64,000 nucleotides of DNA, taken from contig CM030366.1 of the NCBI GenBank assembly GCA_017893485.1, positions 105,807,796 through 105,871,795 of the forward strand, in the 5' to 3' direction. Within the stretch, counting starts at the first letter, position 1. Each line of letters opens with the position of its first letter. The position numbers and the translations under genes were made by a program. The notes below the pieces were generated by a model. The model worked only from the letters and a program-made list of their open reading frames with translations. It was not told where the DNA came from and made no database searches. The stretch is from Hemerocallis citrina (Eukaryota > Streptophyta > Magnoliopsida > Asparagales > Asphodelaceae). Below are positions 1 through 10,395 of the stretch, one piece after another.

Positions 1-557
1 AACTGATGGGTTGTAATGCTTTGGACAAAAATGTATCCAGTATGCTAACACAAGCTATTCAATAAATTTTGTTCATGTGCATGACGATAACATCGTGGAG
101 ATGATGTATTCTGAGCCTGTATAATAGAACAGTGATCTTTTGACTAACAAATTTCCATATTTTTTTCTTATTACGAATCTAGTAATTCATGCAAGTGTAA
201 TGAGTTACAAAACAAGGGATACGATAACTAATTTCATTACATTATATTAAAATGATCTTTCATATTACTCTTTTGCATATCTCATATCAAGTTATTTTGA
301 ATGTCACATACAAGAATTATACAAAATCACCATTGGAAAAAAAAGAAAATGTCGAATATTAGTTCATATGAACAAGCTTAGGGTATATCACAGTAATACA
401 ACTCCTCATATTGACAAGATTTGCTCGATTCTGATGCTGCTCAGGCTTCTTGTTCCCATAAATGACCAACTTTGCTCTGTAACTGCAGCAGATAAAAAAA
501 CTTCAGCAGTAAATTAATGCAAATTGATTGAACAAACGCCTTTTATAATCTCATTGT

Positions 558-775
558 GAAAAATATTACGAAACAGCTCTTACACTTGTTTTTGGGAAAC
601 TGTTCTCAGAAAACAGTTTTGAGGAAAAAAATAATACCAAACAGCTTTTACACTCTTTTTTCAGAAAACAGTTTTTAGAAAAAATATTACCAAATAGCTT
701 TTACACTCTTTTTTCATAAAACTGTTTTCAAAAAACAGTTTTCAGGAAAAAAATATTACCAAACAGCTTTTACTA
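558..775. repeat. degenerate tandem repeat with hairpins, four copies
   Basis: Four imperfect copies of a unit containing 'attaccaaacagcttttaca' begin near 562, 631, 683 and 750, so the period varies from about 53 to 68 bp. Each unit also carries AAAACTGTTTT-like and AAAACAGTTTT-like segments. At 718-742 these form a perfect 11-bp stem with a 3-base loop. No coding potential is seen. Confidence 0.7.
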
Positions 776-968
776 AAAGATTTGAAATTAGTTGCTAGGT
801 TCTCTTTGAGTTCTAATTGATTGATGAAGAATTTGAAAATGAAGAAGAAAATTAAAAAGCAAAGTAGTATTTTTAAATATTAAGTATGTTTTTAGAATCA
901 ATCTGTTGAATTGAGGTGATAATACGGTAATATTAAGATTTTAGGTGGGGATAAAAATAACATAGATT

Positions 969-993
969 GTGGGTGTGGGTGTGGGTGTGGGTA
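969..993 (+). repeat. GTGGGT microsatellite
   Basis: Four copies of the hexamer GTGGGT. The plant telomere unit is TTTAGGG, so this is a simple G-rich repeat and not telomeric DNA. Confidence 0.8.
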
Positions 994-1247
994 TGGAAAA
1001 AAAAATCCATTCCGGATGTATTTTCTTCGTGAGAGGGGTTGTAGTTTCTGAGTTTTATTTGTTTGATTTTCGCCAGAAAAAATAATTTGTTTGATTTTCA
1101 ACACAAAAAAGTAATCCTGTGGGTTTTTTCACTTTGTAGTTATTTTTTACTTTGATTGTAATTATTTTCTCTAGCAGAATTTTTTTTTTAAAAATGTACA
1201 TTTTCATTTAAAAAAAAAACTGTAGATCAAGCACATAGTATATATAT

Positions 1248-2146
1248 GAGAACTGATCAGGTTCGCACCTGATCAGTAGCGAACTTGGCTAATGTGCCGT
1301 TGGATCAGCAAATTGATCATGGAAATGATCCAACGATCTCAATTTCTTCCGCTTATCTCTTCAAGCTCGGGGGTAGTTTAGTCATCACTTCGTTTTCGAA
1401 CGCTCTCCCTCTCTCCCCCTTCGACCCTGGAAACCCTAGACGAAGGAGGCTTTCGACCTCTCTCTCTCTCTCTCCCTTCGACGTTGGAAATTTGAATGCT
1501 TGTTAGAAATCCACTTAATCCCCCATCGAAATCCCCCTGCTGCCTCGTCTCTCTCTCCCCCTTCGACCTTCGAAACCCTAGACGGGGTCGATATCCCCTG
1601 AAGCCCCCGATGTTTCGAAACGCCTTGTTCTCTCCACCCCCACTCGACCTTCGAAACCCTAAACTGATCTCCATCTCCATCTCCAACTTGGATAGAGGTA
1701 AAATTTCAACTTGGGTAGAGGTAAAGTTGATATCTTTATTAGAATTACCCCGTTAATTTTATTTTTGGCAATGAGCATGTTGTTGCTCTCATTTTTTCTA
1801 AAACTGGGCTAGTTTGAAAGTGTTCTGATGCATTTTTTCCCTGAATCTGGGCTAAGATGACTGCTGATTTTGATGCTCATGCTTTGATGTTATTATTTTT
1901 GCTATGGCAGTGATGAGATCACACTATTATGCTTCATTATGAGATTACAATGTGGTGATATTACACTAATGCACCTAATTTGGTTATGACTGTGATGATA
2001 TTACACTATTATGCTTCATTCATATTTTAGGGATTGAAGATTTTCTGAATTTAGGCAATGATGAACTTAATTTGGGTCTCTTTTAGTTTTGCACTTTGTT
2101 TTGTCATGGTGCATTACACTTCTGCTGCTTCTTTGAATATGAGTTG
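1248..2146 (+). repeat. left inverted arm, outer part
   Basis: Pairs with 27975-28691 and then with 15551-15745. It begins with a 10-bp perfect hairpin (1252-1261 with 1268-1277) and contains CT-rich tracts and three AAACCCTA telo-box motifs near 1431, 1571 and 1656, each next to a TTCGAC-type repeat. Short open frames here are by-products of the CT-rich repeats. The last five bases, agttg (2142-2146), are the target duplication of element A. Confidence 0.85.
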
Positions 2147-3842
2147 TGATGAACTCAAGAATATTCACATTTAGGAGCAATAATTTTAGTGCAATTAGAC
2201 AATCAAATGCTTTATATGTGGTATTTTACTCTTCTTTTCTCTTTTCCATAGGAAACAACCAAAAGCAGCAAAACGAAGCAGATTCCAGACTATACAGACT
2301 GAGAAGATGATATACAGGGAACTGCAGTGCAACAGTCGACTTGCTCTTCATCAGTCGACCGGACAGAGAGATTACTGGGGCTCGGCACAGTCGACTGCCT
2401 CAATATCAGTCGACTTGACTGAGGAATCATGAAGCCACAGATGTCTCAGCATCAGTCGACTCACACCCAACATAAGTCGACTGGTATGCGGCGGAGTGAA
2501 AAGATAAGATGCAGCCGTATCTAGATCCAAATCTATCTAAACCCAGGCTATATGCGAATAATAACTTCTCCAACAAATCAAAGCAAGATACAGGGGATTG
2601 GCAAGAGCACGTGGTTAGCAGATAAGGAAGAAAAGCAGAAAAGAGAAAGAAATAAATCGTCGATCAAAAAAAAGAAGGAAAGAGGAGGACTATCCTGAAA
2701 AAGTGGAAAACCCTAATTCCTGTGCCGTGTTCTATAAATATCAATCAAGAGGCATTATTTTGCTCCTCCTCTCCTCCTTCGCTCTCGCTCCCAACCCCAA
2801 AATCACGAAATTACAAGAGTTTCTGAATCGTCAAGTCATCAACAAAGAGCAGCACTTTATCAGCATAGAAGAAGGAAAAAGGAGATCAAGTACTAAGAAG
2901 AGAACGGCCAGTCGACTGTGTGACAGCCAGCCGACCCATCTGACCGAACTACATCAGTTTATTCCTTCCCTTTCTAGTTCTTTTATGTTAATCATGTATT
3001 CGAACTTGTTAATCAATAAAAGTTTAATTATGTGGAACTAATTTCATAGTTGGGTAGATCGAAACCGTAGTTATGTAATGCTTCTATTCTTCTGGGTGCT
3101 ATTCTGTTACTTATTGATTAAACCTGAGAGTATTGGTGTAGATTTATAATAATCAAACTTGTTTAGAATTCTAAGGGCAGTCGACTGAGGTGACAGCAAG
3201 TCGACTGACATATAGAATCTGAGTTATCAGGTTTGCGTATTATAAATCTGAATCTGTTATATGAGCATATTGAGACGACCCGTATCTCGTGCTCATAACT
3301 TGTAACACAGGAGTCCTTGGGGATTCTTGGTTTAATCAACTTAAAGGATCTAGATCTGATACCAATTTCTAGAACTTTGAGTGTTTGTTCGTTTCCATTG
3401 TTCATATGCTTTCTTCAAGTGCAACTTAGTAGATACCATGCTAAATACTTAAGAAAAGAAACGAATTAGAGTAGATACCATGCCTAATTCTTGGCTTAGG
3501 GAAACATTAACTTTAAGGAGTAGATACCATGCCCTTAAAGGAACAAACATGAGTAACTAGAATAGTAAAGAAGGTGACTTAGCATTACTGACTACAGGTG
3601 GAAATCAAAACCCATCTACTTGATAAATATTTGTGATTCAGAACTTCTTGATATAGTTTTTAGTCTTTTTATTTCTTTAGGTACAACAATTTAAGATCCT
3701 TATTTCTATTTTATTGGTTAGTAAGTTAATTTCTACAATCTCTGTGGGATCGACCCTTTCTATTACTACGCTTCTCCAAACGATTCGTACACTTGCGAGG
3801 TTTTAATTTGTGTCTAGTTTAGATCATCTAGATAGCACAACA
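2147..3842 (+). repeat. Element A 5' LTR
   Basis: 1,696 bp, TG...CA ends. The TATA box is at 2733-2740 and an AATAAA signal at 3015-3020. It carries nine GTCGAC sites, eight inside AGTCGACT, arranged as five pairs (2335/2354, 2390/2409, 2455/2476, 2911 with a decayed partner at 2930, 3180/3200). The motif gtagataccatg occurs three times (3429, 3471, 3520). A 112-codon open frame at 2703-3041 spans the TATA box and is not a credible gene. Confidence 0.95.
2732..2741 (+). promoter_or_regulatory. Element A 5' LTR TATA box
   Basis: TATAAATA in the context ttctataaatatca, preceded by GC-balanced sequence and followed by a CT-rich stretch, as expected of a plant Pol II core promoter. The first three AGTCGACT pairs lie about 260-400 bp upstream. 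The same box is at 10982-10989 in the 3' LTR. Confidence 0.75.
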
Positions 3843-3848
3843 AGTTTT

Positions 3849-3866
3849 TGGCGCCGCTGCCGGGGA
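3849..3866 (+). other. Element A primer binding site (tRNA-Asp type)
   Basis: Six bases after the 5' LTR, TGGCGCCGCTGCCGGGGA matches the complement of the plant tRNA-Asp 3' end with one mismatch (C for T). This is where reverse transcription of the minus strand would start. Confidence 0.85.
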
Positions 3867-3962
3867 TTGTTAGCATTTTAACTTACAAATCAGTAAATCT
3901 TTTCTTTTATTTTCTTTTCTTTTATTAATAAATATTTCTTTTAGGTTACAGGATTTTGGTGG

Positions 3963-5663
3963 ATGCACGGAAGGAGATCACTTCGTCCAGAGCTACTACC
4001 TATTGACGCGGAAACAGAACGCACTTTGTACAGACTAGGAAGGCTGTCTGCGACCAACCAGTCGACTGTCACTAGGAACCAGTCGATTGCACAGAGACCC
4101 AATTCACGAGCAATAATGGCTGAGGAAATACCAAATCGAGTACCAATGCAGGAAAAATTCACACCGAAGAATATTGAGCAACCTTCCTGCATTGCTTATC
4201 AACCTAATGTCACAGGGAATATGTATCTATCTCCCCAATTACTTAGCATGGTTCCCCACTTTAGTGGCAAACCAGACGAAGAACCTCACCTCCATCTGCA
4301 AGACTTCTTTGATCTTTGCAGAACACAAAGTGTCCAAGGACTTACCCCTGAACAAATCAGGTTAATCTTGTTTCCATTCTCCTTAAAACTTAATGCTAAA
4401 CTATGGTATAATTCTTTGGAACCAGGATCAATCAATTCATGGGAGCAATTGGCCACGAAATTCTTGAAAGAATTCTTTCCAGCCCAGAAGACCAAACAAC
4501 TGAAAAGGGAGATTCAACTCTTCCAACAAAAAGATAGAGATTTATTCTTCGAAGCATGGAAGGATTTCAAGAACAAGCTTCTCAAGTGTCCTACACACAA
4601 CATGCCTAAAAATGAACAGGTACAAGCTTTTTATGAGGGTTTAAATGATATTAACAAGGCAATTGTGGATTCAGCTTGCAACGGGATCTTGATGAGGAAA
4701 AGTGGTGAGGAGGCCATCGAACTATTTGAAGAACTTAGCGAGAACTCACAACAATTTTCAACAAGGGGAAGAGGCATTTCTAAAAAACAGGGAGTTTACG
4801 AGATTTCTAGTAGTAATAACATACAATTAGAAATGGCAAACATGAACAAAAAAATTGACATGCTTGTTAATGCAATGACAACAATGGGCAATGCGAAAAA
4901 TCTAACAAAAGAAATTTGTGCAATTTGTTCTCATTGTGATTATACAACTGATACATGTCCCATGTCTTCGTTCACAGATCAGGAGCATGCAAACTATGTG
5001 GGACAAGGAGTGTTTCCACCAAAGAACAACCCATTCTCGAACACATACAACCCAGGGTGGAGGAATCATCCAAATTTCTCATGGAGCAACAATCAAGGCA
5101 CCCAATCTTCACAAGGACATGCACGGAACTTCCAAATGGGAAGTGGGTTTGATAGGCCAGTTCAAGATCAGAAGAAGTTGGATTTTGAATCTACCGTTCT
5201 TCAATTGCTCCAACAACAACATCAAACAAGCAACCAACAAGGGCAAGCAATTCAGAAATTGGAAACTCAAATTGGGCAAATCGCAAAGGAGTTAAGTGAG
5301 AGAAAGGCAGGAGAACTCCCTTCACAAACCATACCAAACCCTAGAGGCCAAGAACAGCTCAAGGCAGTAACAACTCTGAGAAGTGGTAAGACAATTGACA
5401 ACAAGGTTGGAACACACACCGAAGAAGCAGAAACACAACCATCAAAAGTTTTGGGTTCCAACAAGGTAAGTGAAAAAGAAAGAATAGTTTTGCCACCATT
5501 CCCTCAAAGGTTAGTCAAGCAAAAGAAAGAACAACATTTATTTGACATCTTTGAAACTCTCAGGAAGGTAGAAATTAATATCCCCCTACTTGATGCTATT
5601 AAACAAATTCCTTCTTATGCCAAATTTTTGAAAGAATGTTGTACTCACAAAAGAACATTTTAG
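3963..5663 (+). pseudogene. gag: Element A gag (capsid/nucleocapsid), closed by an in-frame TAG
   Basis: 566 codons from the first ATG after the primer binding site. The Athila-type capsid domain spans roughly residues 95-260 (FSGKPDEEPHLHLQDF at the start, then NSWEQLATKFLKEFFP). A cysteine-rich segment near residue 320 (ICAICSHCDYTTDTC) is a degenerate zinc knuckle, and the LRSGK motif typical of Athila gag lies near residue 475. Gag would package the element RNA in cytoplasmic particles. The TAG at 5661-5663 is in the same frame as the protease region that follows, so the usual Gag-Pol fusion is interrupted by a single stop. The N-terminus carries one AGTCGACT pair (4061/4082) that encodes QSTVTRNQSI. 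Confidence 0.9.
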
Positions 5664-6791
5664 GTTAGGGAGGATGTGGCTTTGACAGAGGAAGTGAGTG
5701 CTGTTTTGTTAAGGAAATTACCTCCTAAATTAAAGGACCCAGGTAGTTTTACCATTCCTTGCAGGGTTGGTGAGAACTTCTTTGAAAAGGCACTGCTAGA
5801 CTTGGGGGCAAGCATCAATCTTCTTCTTTACACTGTTTACGAAAAGCTAGGATTGGGAGAACTCAAACCAACATCCATCACTTTGCAGTTGGCTGATCGC
5901 AGCATCAAAAGACCTAGAGGTATTTTGGAAGATGTCCTAGTTCAGGTAAACGATTTCATTTTGCCTGCTGATTTTGTTGTGTTAGATATGGAGGACTCTT
6001 CAATGCCATCTTCTCTACCGATCATTTTAGGTAGGTCCTTTATGAGTACAGCTGATATAAAAATTTGTGTTAGAAAGGGTACTATAAGTATGAAAATAAA
6101 TGGAGAAAAGGTTGAATTTAAAATGTTTGATACATTAAAATTACCACATGATGACCATGAATGCTATAATGTTGATGTGGTACCGGAGATTGTTGATCAA
6201 ACATTTCAGGTACATAGCACTGAACCACTACAAGCTGCAATTACACAGTCTCTAACATTGTCTAATGTTGAACAGGAACACGATGACTGGAGGATAGTAG
6301 AAACAGTACATCACCTTGAAACTCCAAAGTCATATCCAAGTAAAATCACACCTACATTTGAAAATATTGTGACTGATGACACTTGTGTTTCCTCGGACCA
6401 GTCGACTGGTGGCAAGGATAAGTCGACTGTCCCGACTGTTACCAGGATGCCAGATGTGGAGCTGAAGCCGCTGCCTGAACACCTGAAGCACGCATATTTG
6501 GGTGAAAACCAGATGCTATCAGTGATAGTTGCTGCAAACTTGAGTGCACAGGAAGAAGAGAAGTTGCTAAGGGTACTGCGAGAACACAAAGGCGCAATAG
6601 GATGGACCATTGCAGACATCAAGGGAATAAGTCCATCCAAATGCATGCATAAAATACTTCTTGAAGACAACGCAAAACCAAGCAGGGAAGCACAGAGAAG
6701 GCTTAACCCACACATGAAGGAAGTGGTAAGAACAGAGGTCTTGAGGCTATTAGATGTTGGCATCATCTACCCTATCTCAGATAGCAAGTAG
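5664..6791 (+). pseudogene. pol: Element A protease and start of reverse transcriptase
   Basis: Continues the gag frame after the TAG. The aspartic protease active site reads LLDLGASINLL (about 5793-5825), followed by the flap and the ILGRSFM motif near 6030. A linker then carries another AGTCGACT pair (6401/6422, encoding DQSTGGKDKSTV), then the N-terminal RT connection (INPSxCMHKI-like through RRLNPHMKEVV). The frame ends at TAG 6789-6791, where Athila proteins have a tryptophan (SxWVSP), so this is a TGG-to-TAG change. The protease would cleave the polyprotein. Loss of continuity into RT makes this copy a pseudogene. Confidence 0.88.
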
Positions 6792-8060
6792 GTGAGTCCT
6801 ATACATGTGGTGCCTAAGAAAAGTGGAGTCACAGTGGTGAAGAATGAAGAGAATAAGCTCATCCCTACAAGAGTGACAACAGGATGGAGGGTATGCATTG
6901 ACTACAGGAAACTGAATAACGAAACCAGGAAAGATCACTTCCCTCTTCCTTTTATTGATCAAATGTTAGAAAGATTAGCAGGATATAGTCATTATTGTTT
7001 TTTAGATGGTTATAGTGGCTATAATCAAATTGCTATTGCTCCAGAAGATCAAGAAAAAACCACTTTTACATGTCCTTTTGGTACTTTTGCATACAGGAGG
7101 ATGCCCTTTGGATTGTGCAATGCACCAGCTACATTTCAGAGATGCATGATGAGTATATTTTCAGACATAGTGGAAAGGTTCATCGAGGTAGTTATGGATG
7201 ATTTTAGTATTTTTGGATCTTGTTTTGATGAATGCCTTAACCATTTGCAGCTTGTGCTTAAGAGATGTGAAGAATGCAATTTAGTGCTGAATTGGAAAAA
7301 GTGCCATTTTATGGTACAACAAGGTATTGTGTTGGGACATGTGGTGTCAAAAAAAGGCATAAAGGTGGACAAGGTAAAAATTGACATCATATCAAGGCTA
7401 CCCCCTCCCACTACAGTCAAGGGTGTTAGGAGTTTTCTTGGACATGCAGGGTTCTATAGAAGATTTATAAAAGATTTCTCAAAAATCTCCAAACCCCTTT
7501 GTGATTTGTTGGCTAAGGATATTGAGTTTGCATGGACAGAAGAGTGCACAAATACTTTTATTACATTGAAAAATCTTCTCATTTCTGCACCTATTGTCAT
7601 GGCACCAGATTGGAGCCATCCTTTCGAGCTTATGTGTGATGCAAGTGATTATGCTTTAGGAGCTGTTTTAGGACAGAGAATCAATAAGGTACCCCATGTT
7701 ATTTACTATGCTTCTCGAACTTTAAATGATGCACAGCTTAATTATTCCACTACTGAAAAAGAAATGTTAGCTGTTATTTTTGCTGTAGAGAAGTTTAGAT
7801 CATATTTAATTGGTTCTAAAGTTATTGTTTTCACTGACCATGCTGCTTTGAGATATTTGTTTGCTAAAAAGGATGCTAAGCCTAGGTTGATCAGATGGGT
7901 GTTGTTGCTTCAAGAATTTGATCTTGAGATTAGAGACAAGAAAGGAAGTGACAATGTTGTGGCAGATCACATGTCCAGACTACTGCATGAGGAAGAGAGA
8001 ATTGTGCTTCCACTTAATGAAGATTTCCCAGATGAACATTTATTTGAAATAAACATATAA
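6792..8060 (+). pseudogene. pol: Element A reverse transcriptase and RNase H
   Basis: Same frame as the protease. RT fingers and palm are complete: [44 protein letters not shown], and the catalytic VVMDDF with aspartates at about 7197-7202, then VLGHVVS and [16 protein letters not shown]. RNase H follows, with [32 protein letters not shown] and VADHMSRL supplying the D-E-D-D residues. These make cDNA and degrade the RNA template. It ends at TAA 8058-8060, an in-frame stop placed just before another AGTCGACT pair. Apart from the stops, all key residues are present. Confidence 0.9.
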
Positions 8061-9416
8061 CGGGGGCAGTCGACTGGTAACAGAACCAGTCGACTGGTAT
8101 CTCACTGCTCATGTTTTCCATGGTTTGCAGATATTGTAAATTATCTCACTGCTCATGTTTTCCCTCCAGGTATGGCAAGTCAAGAAAGAAAAAGATTGGT
8201 GGCTATGTGCAAACACTATTATTAGGATGATCCTTATTTGTTCAAATTCTGCCCTGATCAAATTATAAGAAGATGTGTGACAGAAGAGGAACAAATGAGT
8301 ATTCTATAACATTGCCACCAATATGCATGTGGAGGACATTTTGGACCAAAAAGAACAGCACTTAAGGTATTACAATCAGGTTTTTACTGGCCTAATGTAT
8401 TCAAAGATGCTTTTTCTTTTTGCAGGACTTGTGACAAATGCCAAAGGACGGGCAACATTTCTTCTAGAAATTAAATGCCACTGCAAAACATTCAAGTAAT
8501 CGAGCTTTTTGATGTGTGGGGAATCGACTTCATGGGTCCCTTTCCTAACTCATTCGGTCATTTATATATTCTTGTGGGTGTGGATTATGTGTCTAAATGG
8601 GTCGAGGCTGTCCCCTAAAAAACTAATGATCACAAAGTTGTTGTCAAGTTTTTGCAGGAGAACATTTTCACTAGGTTTGGTACACCACGGGCAATAATTA
8701 GTGATGGAGGGAGTCACTTCAATAACTTTCCATTTGCTTCTTTGATGAAGAAATATGGGATTACACATAGAGTGGGCACCCCATATCATCCTCAAACCAG
8801 TGGGCAGGTGGAGATTAGCAACAGAGAAATCAAGAGCATTTTGGAAAAGACAGTAAATACAAGGAGAAAGGATTGGTCGCTGCGCTTGAACGATGCATTA
8901 TGGGCTTACCGAACCGCATGCAAGACACCCATTGGCATGTCACCATACCGATTGGTTTTTGGAAAGGCCTGTCATCTGCCAGTGGAGTTGGAACACAAAG
9001 CCTATTGGGCCATCAAAAGGTTCAATTTTGATATGAAACAAGCAGGCGACAAAAGGAGATTACAACTGAATGAGCTTGAAGAGTTGAGGCACGACGCATA
9101 TGAAAATGCAAAATTGTACAAGGAAAGGACCAAGTTGTACCATGATAAACAGCTAGCAAGGAAGGAGTTTTATGAAGGACAGAAGGTATTGTTATACAAC
9201 TCAAGATTAAGACTTTTTCCAGGCAAGCTTATGTCACGATGGTATGGCCCATACATTGTTACAAAAGTCTTTCCACATGGTGCATTGGAGGTTCACAGCA
9301 AAGAAAAAAACCAAACATTCAAGGTGAATGGGCATAGGGCGAAGCTGTACACTGAGATGAGTCTAGAGCCGCACGAGGAAGATGTGAATCTTCAAACCAT
9401 TCAATACATTGCATGA
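8061..9416 (+). pseudogene. pol: Element A integrase
   Basis: Same frame, interrupted by TAG 8223, TAA 8307, TAA 8472 and TAA 8616, all in the N-terminal half. The WFADIVNYL start motif at 8121, an HHCC zinc finger (about 8310-8445, ending CRTCDKCQR), the catalytic D in WGIDFMGPF (near 8520), D in ISDGGSHF (near 8700), E in [11 protein letters not shown] (near 8812) and a C-terminal GPY-type segment [13 protein letters not shown] (near 9235) are all visible. Integrase would insert the cDNA. A 21-bp duplication (atctcactgctcatgttttcc at 8099 and 8143) sits at the RNase H/integrase boundary next to the AGTCGACT pair at 8069/8089. The stretch from 8652 to 9416 is open. Confidence 0.88.
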
Positions 9417-9614
9417 ACTCATCATGTCTAGCTGAAGACAGAAAACACAGCGCTTATTGGGAGGCAACCCAATTTTTCAGGGGAGTATTTACACTCTTTT
9501 CATTTATTCATTTCTTTAGTTATTTCTTTATTTTATTTTCTTTCCTTCAAACTAGTTGGTAACACATGCCTATATTTTAAGTTTTGTGCGAACATTGAGG
9601 ACAATGTTCCATCT

Positions 9615-9628
9615 AAGTTTGGGGGTAT
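9615..9628 (+). other. Upstream copy of the polypurine tract of element A
   Basis: aagtttgggggtat is identical to 10381-10394. Both are preceded by TTGAGGACAA. It could be an internal second plus-strand primer. Confidence 0.55.
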
Positions 9629-10380
9629 TAGTTAGTTACATTTGAAGTCTTTTGATTTTTTTTAGGATAAACAATTTCTTATAAAGTAAGAGGAAGGATA
9701 CTTATTTACTTTAGGATTGTTGAGTTTCATAATGCCTTACAAAACTATATGAGTCATGCGATTATACATAAAAACAATTGTGATGCTTTTTCTAGTGATT
9801 ATTCCCTTGGATCTAGTCTTAAACAGAGTTTAAGTAAATAGAGTAAAAAAAAAGAAAAGAATGTATATATGAATAAAGTCAATCTACTCCAATGTTTTGA
9901 GTGCTTAGTAACTAGGGGTATTCATCACCAATGTTTGCCTTTACGTCAAACGGCAACTTGAAATATGAGTATGCAAAGCACTAAAAGTTTGTGACTTGTT
10001 GAGTAACCGGGTGGATTCATCACAAATGTCTTGCACTCGCGTAAAAAGGCAAGTAACGACTTAAAGAAGAGACTAAAAAAAAAAAAAAAAAAATTCTAGT
10101 TTGCTACTCGGTTTGTAGTAGAGAAAGGGGATAATCAGAGATGGAGTGTTAACTATAATTAATTGCATGACAAGTGTGGTTGAGTTTGGAGTTATGCATA
10201 GACAATTGCACTAGAGAAAGTGGGTATACTTGTTTTTACTTTATTTGCAAATTGTTTATAATTTTGATTGCAAAGTTTTGATGCTTACACAATGAGACAT
10301 TTTCTTGGAGTGATGGGTTGAGACTATTATTTTTTCCCATGTTCATAATTTCACTTTTTGCTTGAGGACAAGCAAAAGCT

Positions 10381-10395
10381 AAGTTTGGGGGTATT
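10381..10395 (+). other. Element A polypurine tract
   Basis: aagtttgggggtatt directly abuts the 3' LTR start at 10396. It would prime plus-strand DNA synthesis. Confidence 0.8.

Larger units (their letters stand above)
1..1247. other. AT-rich flank without a recognisable gene
   Basis: AT-rich DNA left of the long-inverted-repeat element. It holds a degenerate tandem repeat (558-775) and a short GTGGGT tract (969-993). Open frames here are short and show no family resemblance. I see no coding evidence on either strand. Confidence 0.6.
9417..10395 (+). other. Element A pol-to-LTR region, non-coding
   Basis: 979 bp with no env-like ORF. It begins after the integrase stop and holds two copies of a polypurine motif (9615-9628 and 10381-10394) and a pair of degenerate ~80-bp repeats around 9895-10075 (both contain 'ggtattcatcac'- or 'ggattcatcac'-like cores followed by 'aatgt'). 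Poly(A) tracts lie at 9847 and 10075. Confidence 0.75.

Noticed and set aside
969..993. Interstitial telomere repeat
   Set aside because: The unit is GTGGGT and not TTTAGGG, and only four copies occur.
1285..1756. Overlapping open frames on both strands in the CT-rich left arm
   Set aside because: They are low-complexity Ser/Leu/Arg-rich products of CT repeats, and the same sequence appears inverted at the other end of the element.
2409..2420. W-box (TTGACT) next to an AGTCGACT copy as the explanation of the motif
   Set aside because: TTGACT overlaps only one pair; the other pairs have no W-box core, so WRKY binding does not explain the pattern.
2703..3041. 112-codon open frame in both LTRs of element A
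   Set aside because: It begins before the TATA box and spans promoter and leader. No family resemblance; duplicated only because the LTR is duplicated.
9417..10395. Env-like gene downstream of element A integrase
   Set aside because: No open frame of useful length and no signal or membrane segments on the + strand.
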